Below are positions 53,768 through 64,000 of a stretch of 64,000 nt of DNA, piece after piece. The notes under the pieces are model-generated. The model did no database searches and had not been told where the DNA came from. It worked only from the letters and a program-made list of their open reading frames with translations. Origin of the DNA: Fimiplasma intestinipullorum (GTDB taxonomy: Bacteria; Bacillota_I; Bacilli_A; Erysipelotrichales; Coprobacillaceae); NCBI GenBank assembly GCA_018715065.1, contig DVMJ01000058.1:3050-67049 (forward strand), read 5' to 3'. How positions within the stretch are numbered: position 1 is the first letter of the stretch; each line of letters begins with the position of its first letter. The position numbers were made by a program, and so were the translations under genes.

Positions 53768-55837
53768 ATGAGAACTTATCAGTCTACCGAAATAGGAAAT
53801 GTCGTTGTCCTTGGTCATGCTGGCTGTGGGAAAACCAGTGTGATCGAAGCGATGCTTTATCGTTCCGGCGGGTCGAACCGTTTAGGCAAGATTGCCGATG
53901 GGACAACGACAAGCGATTATGATGCAGAAGAAATGAAGCGCAAAGTATCCATCAATGGTACAGTCATCCCAATGGAATGGGAAAACTGTAAGATCAATAT
54001 CCTGGATACACCGGGCTACTTCGATTTCGTTGGTGAAGTCAGACAGGCACTGAAAGTGGCCGATTCTGCTTTGATCATCGTTCCAGCTACTCAGGGCATC
54101 GATGTCGGTACCGAGATTGCCTGGGAGAATGCCAAACATCTGCCAAAGATCATTTTTATCAATGGTTTAGATGAACGGAATGCTTCATTTGATCAGAAAC
54201 TGGCAGAGCTGAAAGAAAAATTCGGCAAGACGATTGCCCCTATTCAGGTTCCAATCATGGAAAATGGTAAGATGGTCGGCTATGTCAATGTCGCTAAAAT
54301 GGAGGGTCGGCGTTTCAATGGTGAATGGACCGAAGAAATTCCGATTCCTGAAGAGATGATGGATGAAGTTCGTCCAGTGCGTGAAATGATCCTAGAAGCC
54401 GTCGCAGAAACAAGTGATGAACTGCTTGATAAGTTTATGAACGGTGAAGAATTCACGCGTGAAGAAATATCCTGGGCCTTGCGCAAAGGTGTTTTAAATA
54501 ATGAATTAGTTCCTGTATTATGTGGTACCCAGAATATCGGTATCCAGATTATCTTAAACTCTATCGTTGCTTTCTTCCCAGCCGCAGCGGATACGGTTAA
54601 CTCATTTATCGTTAAACATGTCAACACAGACGAAGAAGATATCATCGGTTATAATGAAGCCCTCGCACCATCCTGCTTTGTCTTTAAGACCGTAGCAGAT
54701 CCATTTGTCGGTAAAATTTCTCTATTTAAAGTTTGCACCGGCGTGATCAAAGCGGGTATGCCATTGTACAATACAAAAAAAGGTGAAATAGAAAAACCAA
54801 ATAAGCTCTATATGATGAAGGGCAAAGACCTGGTGGAAGTTGAAGAACTCCATGCCGGCGATATCGGCGCTTTCTCTAAATTACAGTTCACTTCAACAAA
54901 TGATACACTTTGTCAGGAAAACGATCCTGTTTTATATGAAGATATCGTTTATCCGCATCCTTATTATACCAAAGCGATCCAAGCTTTAAGTAAAGGGAAT
55001 GAAGATAAGATCTCTAATGCAATCAATAAGCTCTTAGAAGAAGACCAGACACTGCGCTTTGAGACCCATCCAGAAACCAAGCAGCAGCTCTTATCCGGTA
55101 TCGGTGATCAGCACTTGGATATTACCTTATCTAAACTGAAATCCAAATTCAAGATTGAAATTGGTCTGACAGATCCAAAACTGCCATATCGTGAAACCAT
55201 CCGTGGTAAAGCACAGGTACGCGGTAAGCATAAAAAACAATCCGGCGGCCATGGTCAATACGGTGATGTTGAAATCATTTTTGAACCATCCGGAGATCTT
55301 TCAAAAACGTATGTTTTTGAAGAAAAAATCTTCGGTGGGGCTGTGCCAAAATCCTATTTCCCTGCGGTCGAAAAAGGACTCGCTGAATGCTGCCAGAAAG
55401 GAGTATTAGCGGGTTATCCGATGGTGGGTGTCAAGGCTACTCTGGTCGACGGCTCCTACCATGATGTCGATTCCAGTGAAATGGCCTTCAAGCTGGCAAC
55501 CGCAATTGCTTATAAAGAAGGTATTCCTAAAGCCAAACCTGTGATCTTAGAGCCTATCATGTCCTGCAAGGTCACTGTTCCAGAAAGCTACACCGGTGAC
55601 ATCATGGGTGACTTCAATAAACGTCGAGCACGTGTCATGGGTGTTGAACCCATCGAAGGGACGGATCAATGCGTTATCGAAGCCGAAGCCCCTCAGGCAA
55701 ATATGATGAACTACCCTATTGATCTGCGCTCAATGACGCAAGGACGTGGTAACTTCGATATGGAATTTGTAAGATATGAACAAGTGCCATCGGATGTTCA
55801 AAACCAGATCATTCAAAAAGCAAAAGAAGAAGCCTGA
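53768..55837 (+). CDS. EF-G-like translational GTPase (FusA2 type)
   Basis: About 689 residues in the five-domain EF-G layout. G1 GHAGCGKT near residue 18, G3 DTPGYFD near residue 81, and a G4 of INGLD rather than NKxD. Domain II, domain III (SGIGDQHLDITLSKLK), domain IV (GKHKKQSGGHGQYGDVEI) and a domain V with YDIMGDFNKRR-like sequence follow. These paralogues occur beside a canonical fusA; their exact role is unsettled. Starts at 53759 (GTG) and 53762 are also possible; I chose the ATG that best fits family N-termini (MRTYQSTEIGNVVVLG). Confidence 0.88.
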   Translation: MRTYQSTEIGNVVVLGHAGCGKTSVIEAMLYRSGGSNRLGKIADGTTTSDYDAEEMKRKVSINGTVIPMEWENCKINILDTPGYFDFVGEVRQALKVADSALIIVPATQGIDVGTEIAWENAKHLPKIIFINGLDERNASFDQKLAELKEKFGKTIAPIQVPIMENGKMVGYVNVAKMEGRRFNGEWTEEIPIPEEMMDEVRPVREMILEAVAETSDELLDKFMNGEEFTREEISWALRKGVLNNELVPVLCGTQNIGIQIILNSIVAFFPAAADTVNSFIVKHVNTDEEDIIGYNEALAPSCFVFKTVADPFVGKISLFKVCTGVIKAGMPLYNTKKGEIEKPNKLYMMKGKDLVEVEELHAGDIGAFSKLQFTSTNDTLCQENDPVLYEDIVYPHPYYTKAIQALSKGNEDKISNAINKLLEEDQTLRFETHPETKQQLLSGIGDQHLDITLSKLKSKFKIEIGLTDPKLPYRETIRGKAQVRGKHKKQSGGHGQYGDVEIIFEPSGDLSKTYVFEEKIFGGAVPKSYFPAVEKGLAECCQKGVLAGYPMVGVKATLVDGSYHDVDSSEMAFKLATAIAYKEGIPKAKPVILEPIMSCKVTVPESYTGDIMGDFNKRRARVMGVEPIEGTDQCVIEAEAPQANMMNYPIDLRSMTQGRGNFDMEFVRYEQVPSDVQNQIIQKAKEEA

Positions 55838-55853
55838 TCCGCTTCTTCTTTTT
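55825..55853 (+). terminator. Terminator overlapping the stop codon of the EF-G-like gene
   Basis: GAAGAAGC pairs with GCTTCTTC across a loop that contains the TGA stop, followed by TTTTTT. Confidence 0.88.
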
Positions 55854-56003
55854 TCTAATCTTCAACTCACACATTTTTAAAAAAGGTATTCAATGTTCTA
55901 TATGGTATTCACATGTATTTCCATTTGATGCTGTAAAGTTTTTTCATCCTCCAAAAGCGATTTCAGTATTCGTCCAATCATTGAATAATACAAAAGAAGG
56001 TAA

Positions 56004-57061
<1,058 letters not shown>

Positions 57062-57083
57062 ATCCCGCCTGATGAAATCAGAC

Positions 57084-57123
57084 AAAAAGCCAGAAACACC
57101 GCAAAAGTGTGTACTGGCTTTTT
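57084..57123. terminator. Bidirectional terminator
   Basis: AAAAAGCCAG and CTGGCTTTTT arms with an inner ACAC/GTGT pair; A run before and T run after, so it can work for the GH1 remnant (plus) and the 57-residue protein gene (minus). Confidence 0.85.
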
Positions 57124-57141
57124 CGTTTGTGTCCCTTTTTC

Positions 57142-57315
57142 TTAGATACCCTTGATAGCCAGGTAGATGAAGAAAATGCCGCAGAATGCAATCATGCCTA
57201 CCCCAAATCCCATCAAAGCAAGATCCGACTTGGCATAATGACGATTTTTAAATAAGATCCAAACAAACCCGATGACAAAGATCCACGAAACGATCCCCAT
57301 TATCCAAGGATACAT
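57142..57315 (-). CDS. 57-residue membrane protein with two helices
   Basis: Reads MYPWIMGIVSWIFVIGFVW, a short basic loop (FKNRHYAKSD), then LALMGFGVGMIAFCGIFFIYLAI: two membrane helices joined by a cytoplasmic or external loop. RBS AGGTGATTTTGC precedes the ATG, and a terminator follows. No family recognised. It sits between the GH1 remnant and the intact GH1 gene as its own unit. Confidence 0.7.
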   Translation of the reverse strand: MYPWIMGIVSWIFVIGFVWILFKNRHYAKSDLALMGFGVGMIAFCGIFFIYLAIKGI

Positions 57316-57392
57316 GCAAAATCACCTAACCCTTTCTTATGTATTGCTGATTTTATTATACATGAAAAAGATAAAAATAACATCCTTTATAC

Positions 57393-57413
57393 AAAAAAAG
57401 GGCACATTGCCCT

Positions 57414-57415
<2 letters not shown>
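57393..57415 (-). terminator. Terminator overlapping the stop codon of the intact GH1 gene
   Basis: Minus strand AAAGGGCA pairs with TGCCCTTT, then TTTTT; the TAA stop (57416-57414) overlaps the first arm. Confidence 0.88.
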
Positions 57416-58787
<1,372 letters not shown>

Positions 58788-58833
58788 TCATCCTCCTTAT
58801 TCATCTCTATCGTACTTAATTTTTAAACAGGAA

Positions 58834-60822
58834 TCAATAGACATTGATACTCGCCAGTCCCACAGCCTGAAGGCTCAGGCCCTGAATGATCTGAATACGA
58901 AGATAGCGTGCCACTTGTACGCCAGGCAAAGCCAATTCGCGCAGATTCGGCAAATGTGCCACATTGTCAAGCGTGTAAATGTATGGCTGACTCCATTGCA
59001 GACCATCCCTGCTCAGATAAACGGCAAGCTTTTCGGCATTATAAACGATATCTTCACCACGACTGATCGGTTCTATCAGGATCCCATGAAGTTGCTTTTC
59101 TTTTTGCATATCGATCTCACAGGCAAAAGTCTCTCCCTGTACAACCAGATATCCATTCTCATCAAGCAAGCTATCCAGGTTTCCCACTAACATAGCAAGC
59201 GGTGCCTGACTCGTAATCTGCCAGCCCTGTTGTAATTCTCCAAAATGCCGGCTGACCTGTAATTCCCCCAGTTGAGGATGAACCACACTCACCTGAAGAC
59301 GCGCACTGTGATCTAAAAGAAAAGGTTTTTCATAAAGCTGCCTTGCCGCTTCATCGATCTGATAGAAGAGTTTCCCTTCGTCCTGTGTTTCTAAAGTGAC
59401 CCACCCCGTCGGATCTCTGTGAATCACAGGTGGCTGTAAGGTTTTAGCCTGCGTATATAACTGAATTTGGATCGGCACATAGGCACCGCGAGTCTGGGTA
59501 ACGACCAGACGCAGTTTGGTCGTATGACAAGGTGTCGCCAGGCGAACAAAGCGGCAATGACCGATCGTTGTTCCTTCAGCAAGCGTCTGCCATTGATCCT
59601 GAGAATAACTCTCTAAACGAAAGGCCACGACACGCTGCCCCTTTGTCAGATCTTCTTTCAAGCCAATCAAATCAAAACAGACTTCCTGATCAAAATTCAG
59701 GATCACCCCATGTTCAATCGGCTGACAATACGCCTCTGCTGCCAGATCAGTAGCGAAAGTCTCTTTTAACAGCTCTCCTAAGCCTAGCAGGCTAGCCTTA
59801 TCTGCCTCAGGCATTCTGCCTGCCTGATTCATCGGCACATTCAATAAGAGCTGCGTATTACTTCCTACAGCGCTAAGATAAAGATTGAAAAGTTCAGCCG
59901 CACTCTTGACCTGATCATTTTCACTTGCATGATAAAACCAGCCTGGTCGGATCGAAACATCGATCTGTGCCGGATACCAGTATAGAAAACACTCTTCCTG
60001 CGCTGCCTGCTTTAAATGCGGCAGGGACCCTAAATCAGGTTGTGTGCTGCAGTCTGCATTGTGTCTGACAAAGGCTTCTGCTGTTTTGGCGGACAGTTCG
60101 GCTTCATTGCCATCGGCACCTCCAATGGGCTGAACATTCCATTCACTGGTACGCGCCTTACCTGCCTCGTTGCCGCACCAACGCACATCCGGTCCGACAC
60201 TTGAGATGGTAGCCTTAGGCGCATACGTTCGCACCATCTGAATGATGGCCTGCCAGTCATAGGCCTGGACCTTCCCGTTCGGTCCTTCCCCACAGGCACC
60301 ATCCAGCCAGACATCTTCGATCGGTCCATACGTTGTCAGCAATTCCTTTAACTGCGCCAGATAAAATGCATTATAGGCTTCTCCGCTGCCATAGGTGGCT
60401 TCGTGACGATCCCATGGCGATAAGTAAATACCAAAAGGCATGGCATAGCGCGTACAGGCTTCCCGAAAAGCCTTGACCACATCCATTTCCGGCTTCACGC
60501 AATGGTTCGTATAGGCACTGGGCCATAAACAAAATCCGTCGTGATGCTTACAGGTCAAAACCAACTGTTTCGCGCCCGCCTGCTTGCAGACACGAACATA
60601 TTCATCTGCATCCAGGTCCGTTGGACAAAACAAGTCAGCCGCTTCTTTGCCATCTCCCCATTCACGATCGGTATACGTGTTCATCCCGTAATGCACAAAG
60701 ATGGCCCACTCTTTGTCATGCCAGGCCAATTGTCTGGCACTGGGCAAAACGTCAAGCGTCTTTATTAAAAGGGTTCTTTCATCATCCTGTTTTAAGAGTT
60801 GTACATGTGTTGGCATCTTCAT
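58834..60822 (-). CDS. Alpha-L-fucosidase (GH29) with discoidin-like C-terminus
   Basis: 662 residues with no signal peptide, so probably intracellular. The GH29 barrel occupies residues ~25-350: WAIFVHYGMNTYTDREW, LTCKHHDGFCLWPS, GIYLSPWDRHEATYG, and the nucleophile Asp174 in VWLDGACGEGP. The C-terminal third holds F5/8 type C (galactose-binding-like) sequence, ending LRIQIIQGLSLQAVGLASINVY. Cleaves terminal fucose from host-type glycans (family knowledge). Operon with the GH1 gene. RBS AAAGGAGGATGAAG. Confidence 0.9.
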   Translation of the reverse strand: MKMPTHVQLLKQDDERTLLIKTLDVLPSARQLAWHDKEWAIFVHYGMNTYTDREWGDGKEAADLFCPTDLDADEYVRVCKQAGAKQLVLTCKHHDGFCLWPSAYTNHCVKPEMDVVKAFREACTRYAMPFGIYLSPWDRHEATYGSGEAYNAFYLAQLKELLTTYGPIEDVWLDGACGEGPNGKVQAYDWQAIIQMVRTYAPKATISSVGPDVRWCGNEAGKARTSEWNVQPIGGADGNEAELSAKTAEAFVRHNADCSTQPDLGSLPHLKQAAQEECFLYWYPAQIDVSIRPGWFYHASENDQVKSAAELFNLYLSAVGSNTQLLLNVPMNQAGRMPEADKASLLGLGELLKETFATDLAAEAYCQPIEHGVILNFDQEVCFDLIGLKEDLTKGQRVVAFRLESYSQDQWQTLAEGTTIGHCRFVRLATPCHTTKLRLVVTQTRGAYVPIQIQLYTQAKTLQPPVIHRDPTGWVTLETQDEGKLFYQIDEAARQLYEKPFLLDHSARLQVSVVHPQLGELQVSRHFGELQQGWQITSQAPLAMLVGNLDSLLDENGYLVVQGETFACEIDMQKEKQLHGILIEPISRGEDIVYNAEKLAVYLSRDGLQWSQPYIYTLDNVAHLPNLRELALPGVQVARYLRIQIIQGLSLQAVGLASINVY

Positions 60823-60837
60823 CCTCCTTTGCTGCCT

Positions 60838-60862
60838 GAAAAAAAGAAAGCCGAAGCTTTCT
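60838..60862 (-). terminator. Terminator overlapping the stop codon of the BrxF-like gene
   Basis: Minus strand AGAAAGC, TTCG, GCTTTCT, then T run. The stop codon (60863-60861) lies at the foot of the stem. Confidence 0.9.
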
Positions 60863-61310
60863 ATTTACAAATCAATAACTCACATTCCAAAGACTCAACT
60901 GGATATTTGAGATCCTCTGGCAATTTTGAACGGATATGGATGAGTTCATCATTCTCGATCATCCCATTCCAAGTCGCAATAACATATTTATCCATACTGA
61001 TTTTCTTCAAAAAGGCAAGTAGATCAATGGTGGAATGTTTACTGTATAAAATGCGCTTATTATCAAAAAGTATAACATCCTGTTTATAGTTCTTTAAGAA
61101 ATCTTCCATGAATTTCTCAATATACTGACCATCTGATCCATCGGGAACTTCTTCTCCAAAGATACGGTTAAAATCGACGATCGGAATCCCTGTTTCCTGT
61201 GAATAATCATGAATGAGCTTGGATTTTCCTGTTCCAGGTGTGCCGACGATCAGCAGTAATTTGTATTTGGCATCCTTCAATGCCTCCAATTTTGCTTGTA
61301 TTTCATTCAT
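60861..61310 (-). CDS. Orphan BrxF-like P-loop ATPase
   Basis: 149 residues. P-loop VGTPGTGKSKLI (residues ~21-32), a Walker-B-like QDVILFDNKRIL, and the ending IATWNGMIENDELIHIRSKLPED match the small P-loop protein BrxF of BREX type 3 phage-defence systems in length and layout. No other BREX gene (brxC, pglX, brxHII, pglZ, brxA) is in this window. It has its own strong promoter and terminator, so it is expressed alone. It may be a domesticated remnant or a regulator with another role. RBS AAAGGAGGAGCTTACA. Confidence 0.72.
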   Translation of the reverse strand: MNEIQAKLEALKDAKYKLLLIVGTPGTGKSKLIHDYSQETGIPIVDFNRIFGEEVPDGSDGQYIEKFMEDFLKNYKQDVILFDNKRILYSKHSTIDLLAFLKKISMDKYVIATWNGMIENDELIHIRSKLPEDLKYPVESLECELLICK

Positions 61311-61350
61311 TGTAAGCTCCTCCTTTTCCCTTGCTTGATTGGTTATCTTT

Positions 61351-61379
61351 ATTATAACACTCCAGCCAATGATATGCAA
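61351..61379 (-). promoter_or_regulatory. Promoter of the BrxF-like gene
   Basis: Minus strand TTGCAT (61379-61374), 17 bases, TATAAT (61356-61351). Confidence 0.82.
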
Positions 61380-61422
61380 ACGCTTTCTTGAACAATTATC
61401 GCAATTAATCTCTGGCATTAGC

Positions 61423-61644
61423 CTATTTTTTCAGCAAGATAAAGTATTCCGAGAACTCCTCAGCCGTACAGGAAAGATCAAACTCACTACCGTAGATTTT
61501 ATAGGAGATCATGGTCTTATGGTCATCCCGGATCGTGCAGTGATACTGCTCACCTTTTTTAAAAATCGTGCGGTTATCCCGTCCGACCTTCAATATCATG
61601 TCTTTGATGCAAAAGCACTTCTTTCTTTTACCCTCATTTGCCAT
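61423..61644 (-). CDS. 73-residue protein of unknown function
   Basis: Small, basic N-terminus (MANEGKRKKCFCIKD) then a beta-rich sequence (GEQYHCTIRDDHKTMISYKIYG) and an acidic-aromatic end (EEFSEYFILLKK). Good RBS (AAAGGGGATCAGTC). Resembles small phage- or plasmid-type proteins only in size; no family recognised. It lies between the HD-domain gene and the BrxF-like gene on the same strand, and its own terminator is not obvious. Confidence 0.65.
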   Translation of the reverse strand: MANEGKRKKCFCIKDMILKVGRDNRTIFKKGEQYHCTIRDDHKTMISYKIYGSEFDLSCTAEEFSEYFILLKK

Positions 61645-61708
61645 GACTGATCCCCTTTCTTTACATCATTCTATTTTATTTTAGCATATTTTATTGAAAA
61701 AAACAGGC

Positions 61709-62764
61709 TTATGCTTGATTTTTGGTTCGCACCCACGGAAAGTCAAAATCAAAGCAAACATAATCGTCAAAGCGCTGCGCCTTGAATGCCTCCACTGCCA
61801 AGGTAATTTCTTCATCCCATGTATCCAATCTTGCCAGTTTTCCCTGATGCATCACCAGCGGCAGGATGTAACGCTTCTTAGGTGAAACCTGGATACAGTA
61901 ATGATCAGGAATTGGACAAGTTGAAGTAAATACTTGGCGGCAGGACCGAAAAGCCTGATAGACCGCTTGAATTTCTGGATCAGGCAGCGTTTCGAGATAA
62001 GTCAGGATCTTCCTTTCAGACAGACGATAGAGCATCTCTGCCTGAAAATACCCCTTTTGTACAAGGCAGGCAAATAGATCTGCCCAAAACTGCATGACCG
62101 CTCGATCAGCCTCACTCACAAAAAGCTGCCAGAGCTTGAGCGCCTGATGCACATAGGTTCTGGCTGTCGCAAGATCATCAAAGCCGATCTCAGGCTGGCC
62201 GTCTTCAGCCTGAAAGACCTGCATATGACCATAGATTTCTTGAATGGTCTGAAGATCCCAGATACGATAAAAGCCCAGTCCACTAGAAAACGTATATTCC
62301 AACCGATCAGCACTCAAACGCGGTGTCGGATTATTCGCCAATGGATAAAGACGATCTTCATTAACGGCTTCTAAAGCAATCCCGTCCCGCTTTAAAAGCG
62401 CCATGATCTCGTTGCTCTGACTGATCAGCTGGCTAGTCAACGTTTCTGTTGCCTCCTGTGTTGAAGCATCCCCATACATAAAATCAATACAGTGCTTAAA
62501 AGAAGGAGTGGCAATATCATGAAAAAGCCCACATAAGGTCATAGAACGATCATGACTGAAATGCCAGAGGATCCTGGCGACCCCAATGCTATGGGAAAGC
62601 GTATCATACATATAACAAGGTGAAAAAAGCGGACTATAATCTGTTCCGCAGTTCATACTGACCCCTTTTAAACGCTGCATAGCCGGTGTTTTGATATAGG
62701 CTTCAAGCCAAGCGAGATCTTCATCACATAATAATTGATGATAAACTGCAATTTCATTATCCAT
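61709..62764 (-). CDS. HD-domain phosphohydrolase
   Basis: 351 residues. HD signature: His58 in LSHSIGVARI, HD at 82-83 in LFHDIATPSF, and a later Asp. The layout (QRLKGVSMNCG then SHSIGVA then FHDIATPSFKHCIDF) matches the HD superfamily related to dGTPases and SpoT-like hydrolases acting on nucleotides, but no closer subgroup is clear. Preceded by a good promoter and RBS GGGAGGGGATTTAG. Divergent from the MmcQ/YjbR gene. Confidence 0.83.
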   Translation of the reverse strand: MDNEIAVYHQLLCDEDLAWLEAYIKTPAMQRLKGVSMNCGTDYSPLFSPCYMYDTLSHSIGVARILWHFSHDRSMTLCGLFHDIATPSFKHCIDFMYGDASTQEATETLTSQLISQSNEIMALLKRDGIALEAVNEDRLYPLANNPTPRLSADRLEYTFSSGLGFYRIWDLQTIQEIYGHMQVFQAEDGQPEIGFDDLATARTYVHQALKLWQLFVSEADRAVMQFWADLFACLVQKGYFQAEMLYRLSERKILTYLETLPDPEIQAVYQAFRSCRQVFTSTCPIPDHYCIQVSPKKRYILPLVMHQGKLARLDTWDEEITLAVEAFKAQRFDDYVCFDFDFPWVRTKNQA

Positions 62765-62787
62765 CTAAATCCCCTCCCTGAATGTTG

Positions 62788-62816
62788 ATTATACACCCAA
62801 ATGATCGTTTTGTCAT
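62788..62816 (-). promoter_or_regulatory. Promoter of the HD-domain gene
   Basis: Minus strand ATGACA (62816-62811), 17 bases, TATAAT (62793-62788). Confidence 0.75.
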
Positions 62817-62879
62817 CGAAATTGGAAATTGACAGATTACCCCATTGCCTGTTAGGATGAAACCAAAGGAGGGACCACG

Positions 62880-63566
62880 ATGAACTTGGAAGAATTCGTC
62901 TTTCAGCATCAAAAAGCCATCCCTGAGCGTTTGCTGGCTTATGGCTTTCAGCCAACCCGGGAAGGTTATGATCTCAAATGTCACTTGCTTTCGGATCAGT
63001 TTGAAGTACGCCTTTCCATCAATATCAATGGTCAAGTGAGCGGAAAGCTCTACGATTGCGAGACAGGCGAAGCGTATGTCAACCTTCACACCCCACAAGC
63101 TCAGGGGCCTTTCGTGACAATGGTACGTGAAGCCTATCTGGAATTGCTTGAAGAGATTGCCCGACAATGTTTTGTCTATCAGCCTTTTCTTTTCGAACAG
63201 ACCCAGCGCATGAGCCAATGGATCGAAGCCCACTACGGAGATAAGCCCGAATTTCTTTGGCAGAACGATGATCGCCATGCTGTCTGGCGTCATCGTCAAA
63301 CCGGCAAGTGGTATGCCATCATGATCCAGGTCGAAGCCTCTAAGCTCCAATTGTCTCGGTCCGGTCTTATCGAAATCATCAATGTGAAGATCGACCCCCA
63401 AAAACGAGACCTTTATCTGCAACAGAGAGGCTGCAAGCTTTGTTATCATATGAATAAAAAACATTGGCTGAGCCTGATCATGGATGACAGTCTTTCAGAT
63501 CATTCAATCCAGTCCCTTTTATCTGAAAGCTATGTTTTGACCGCGCCCAGAAAAAAAGTCGCTTGA
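62880..63566 (+). CDS. MmcQ/YjbR-family protein
   Basis: 228 residues: an N-terminal domain with a DUF1801-like start and a C-terminal MmcQ/YjbR (DUF419) fold showing WRHRQTGKWYAIM and INVKIDPQKRDLYLQQRGCKLCYHMNKKHWLSL, the family signature (a cyclophilin-like double-psi DNA-binding-type fold). Function in the cell is unknown. RBS AAAGGAGGGACCACG. The stop lies within a hairpin whose T run is on the other strand. Confidence 0.85.
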   Translation: MNLEEFVFQHQKAIPERLLAYGFQPTREGYDLKCHLLSDQFEVRLSININGQVSGKLYDCETGEAYVNLHTPQAQGPFVTMVREAYLELLEEIARQCFVYQPFLFEQTQRMSQWIEAHYGDKPEFLWQNDDRHAVWRHRQTGKWYAIMIQVEASKLQLSRSGLIEIINVKIDPQKRDLYLQQRGCKLCYHMNKKHWLSLIMDDSLSDHSIQSLLSESYVLTAPRKKVA

Positions 63567-63583
63567 CTGTTGTGTCAAGCGAC
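63551..63583 (-). terminator. Back-up terminator downstream of the tRNA array
   Basis: Minus strand GTCGCTTGAC pairs perfectly with GTCAAGCGAC over a 6-base loop, followed by seven T. It overlaps the end of the convergent YjbR gene. Confidence 0.8.
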
Positions 63584-63599
63584 AAATCGAAGCGAAAAT

Positions 63600-63622
63600 A
63601 AAAAAGAGGCCTAAGCCTCTTT
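63600..63622 (-). terminator. Terminator of the tRNA array
   Basis: Minus strand AAAGAGGC and GCCTCTTT with a short loop, then T run, 10 bases past tRNA-Asn. Confidence 0.88.
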
Positions 63623-63632
63623 ATCCACTCAA

Positions 63633-63708
63633 TGGCGCTTGAAGTAGGACTCGAACCTACGACCGATCGGTTAACAGCCGATTGCTCTACCGACTGAGCT
63701 ATTCAAGC
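63633..63708 (-). tRNA. tRNA-Asn (GTT)
   Basis: 76 bases with encoded CCA. Acceptor GCTTGAA/TTCAAGC, discriminator G, anticodon loop CTGTTAA (GTT), T loop TTCGAGT. Last tRNA of a minus-strand array. Confidence 0.97.
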
Positions 63709-63710
63709 AA

Positions 63711-63784
63711 TGGAGCGAGTGATGGGAATCGAACCCACGTAGTCAGCTTGGAAGGCTGAAGTTCTACCATTGAACTACACTCGC
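63711..63784 (-). tRNA. tRNA-Gly (TCC)
   Basis: 74 bases with encoded CCA. Acceptor GCGAGTG/CACTCGC, discriminator T, anticodon loop CTTCCAA (TCC), T loop TTCGATT. Confidence 0.97.
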
Positions 63785-63787
63785 AGA

Positions 63788-63863
63788 TGGTGACCCGCAG
63801 GCGATTCGAACGCCTGACCCTTTGATTAAAAGTCAAATGCTCTACCGGCTGAGCTAGCGGGTC
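63788..63863 (-). tRNA. tRNA-Lys (TTT)
   Basis: 76 bases with encoded CCA. Acceptor GACCCGC/GCGGGTC, discriminator A, anticodon loop CTTTTAA (TTT), T loop TTCGAAT. Confidence 0.97.
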
Positions 63864-63871
63864 ATGATAAA

Positions 63872-63947
63872 TGGTGGAGGCTAACGGGCTCGAACCGCTG
63901 ACCCTCTGCTTGTAAGGCAGACGCTCTCCCAACTGAGCTAAGCCTCC
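63872..63947 (-). tRNA. tRNA-Val (TAC)
   Basis: 76 bases with encoded CCA. Acceptor GGAGGCT/AGCCTCC, discriminator A, anticodon loop CTTACAA (TAC), T loop TTCGAGC. Confidence 0.97.
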
Positions 63948-63950
63948 GAA

Positions 63951-64000
63951 TGGTGACCTGTACGGGATTCGAACCCGTGAATGCATGCGTGAAAGGCATG
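63951..64000 (-). tRNA. tRNA-Glu (TTC), 3' part only
   Basis: The CCA end, T arm and anticodon loop (CTTTCAC, anticodon TTC) are visible; the 5' part lies beyond the right edge. Continues the array upstream of tRNA-Val. Confidence 0.85.

Noticed and set aside
62757..63464. A 235-codon minus-strand frame over the MmcQ/YjbR gene
   Set aside because: It is antisense to a gene with family signature, RBS and normal composition; the frame lacks an RBS and recognisable domains.

Overview
The window reads as chromosomal DNA of a Gram-positive, low-to-moderate GC, endospore-forming Bacillota. The evidence is a division/cell-wall cluster of Bacillus type (mraZ, rsmH, ftsL, class B PBP), a DUF177-rpmF pair, a T-box controlled pheST operon, a small acid-soluble spore protein (SspI), TmcAL, many lipobox lipoproteins and near-consensus SigA-type promoters. 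An Erysipelotrichia-like host is my best inference; it rests on gene content only.

Layout. 1-3.8 kb: start of the dcw cluster and DUF177-rpmF, all on the minus strand. 4.5-12.7 kb: one complete oligopeptide importer, with binding lipoprotein, oppB, oppC, oppD, oppF and a second binding lipoprotein. 13-20 kb: tmcAL, a tyrosine phosphatase, pheST with its T-box leader, a MazG-like hydrolase and a single-domain DUF11 protein. 20-29.9 kb: four more orphan peptide-binding lipoproteins, three of them each preceded by a private promoter and T-box leader, interrupted by a flavodoxin/ferredoxin protein. 30-42 kb: SPOUT RNA methyltransferase, YgjP-like peptidase, sspI, membrane proteins, HtrA, M42 aminopeptidase, DUF885 lipoprotein, MATE pump, and a feoA-feoB-phosphoribosyltransferase operon. 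42-50.6 kb: cell-surface region with a ~1530-residue multi-SpaA-domain adhesin, an Ig-like Ser-rich anchored protein, an acetyltransferase and a polysaccharide deacetylase. 50.7-55.8 kb: Lrp regulator, aminotransferase, Tim44-like protein, acetyltransferase and an EF-G-like GTPase. 56-61 kb: a decayed GH1 gene, an intact GH1 gene and a GH29 fucosidase. 60.8-64 kb: an orphan BrxF-like P-loop protein, a 73-residue protein, an HD phosphohydrolase, an MmcQ/YjbR protein and a tRNA array (Glu partial, Val, Lys, Gly, Asn).

The most striking theme is peptide scavenging. Six related peptide-binding lipoproteins surround a single oppBCDF permease/ATPase set. Three of the six have their own T-box riboswitch, and by specifier loop and by the base that contacts the tRNA discriminator these three respond to different uncharged tRNAs: Trp, Ile, and either Tyr or Thr. 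The simplest model is a shared permease that is re-equipped with different substrate-binding proteins according to which amino acid is short. The other three binding proteins have plain promoters that resemble each other closely (TTGACA or TTGACT, 17 bp, TAAAAT).

A second recurring feature is compactness: several intrinsic terminators are built over the stop codon, so the end of the coding sequence forms part of the hairpin.
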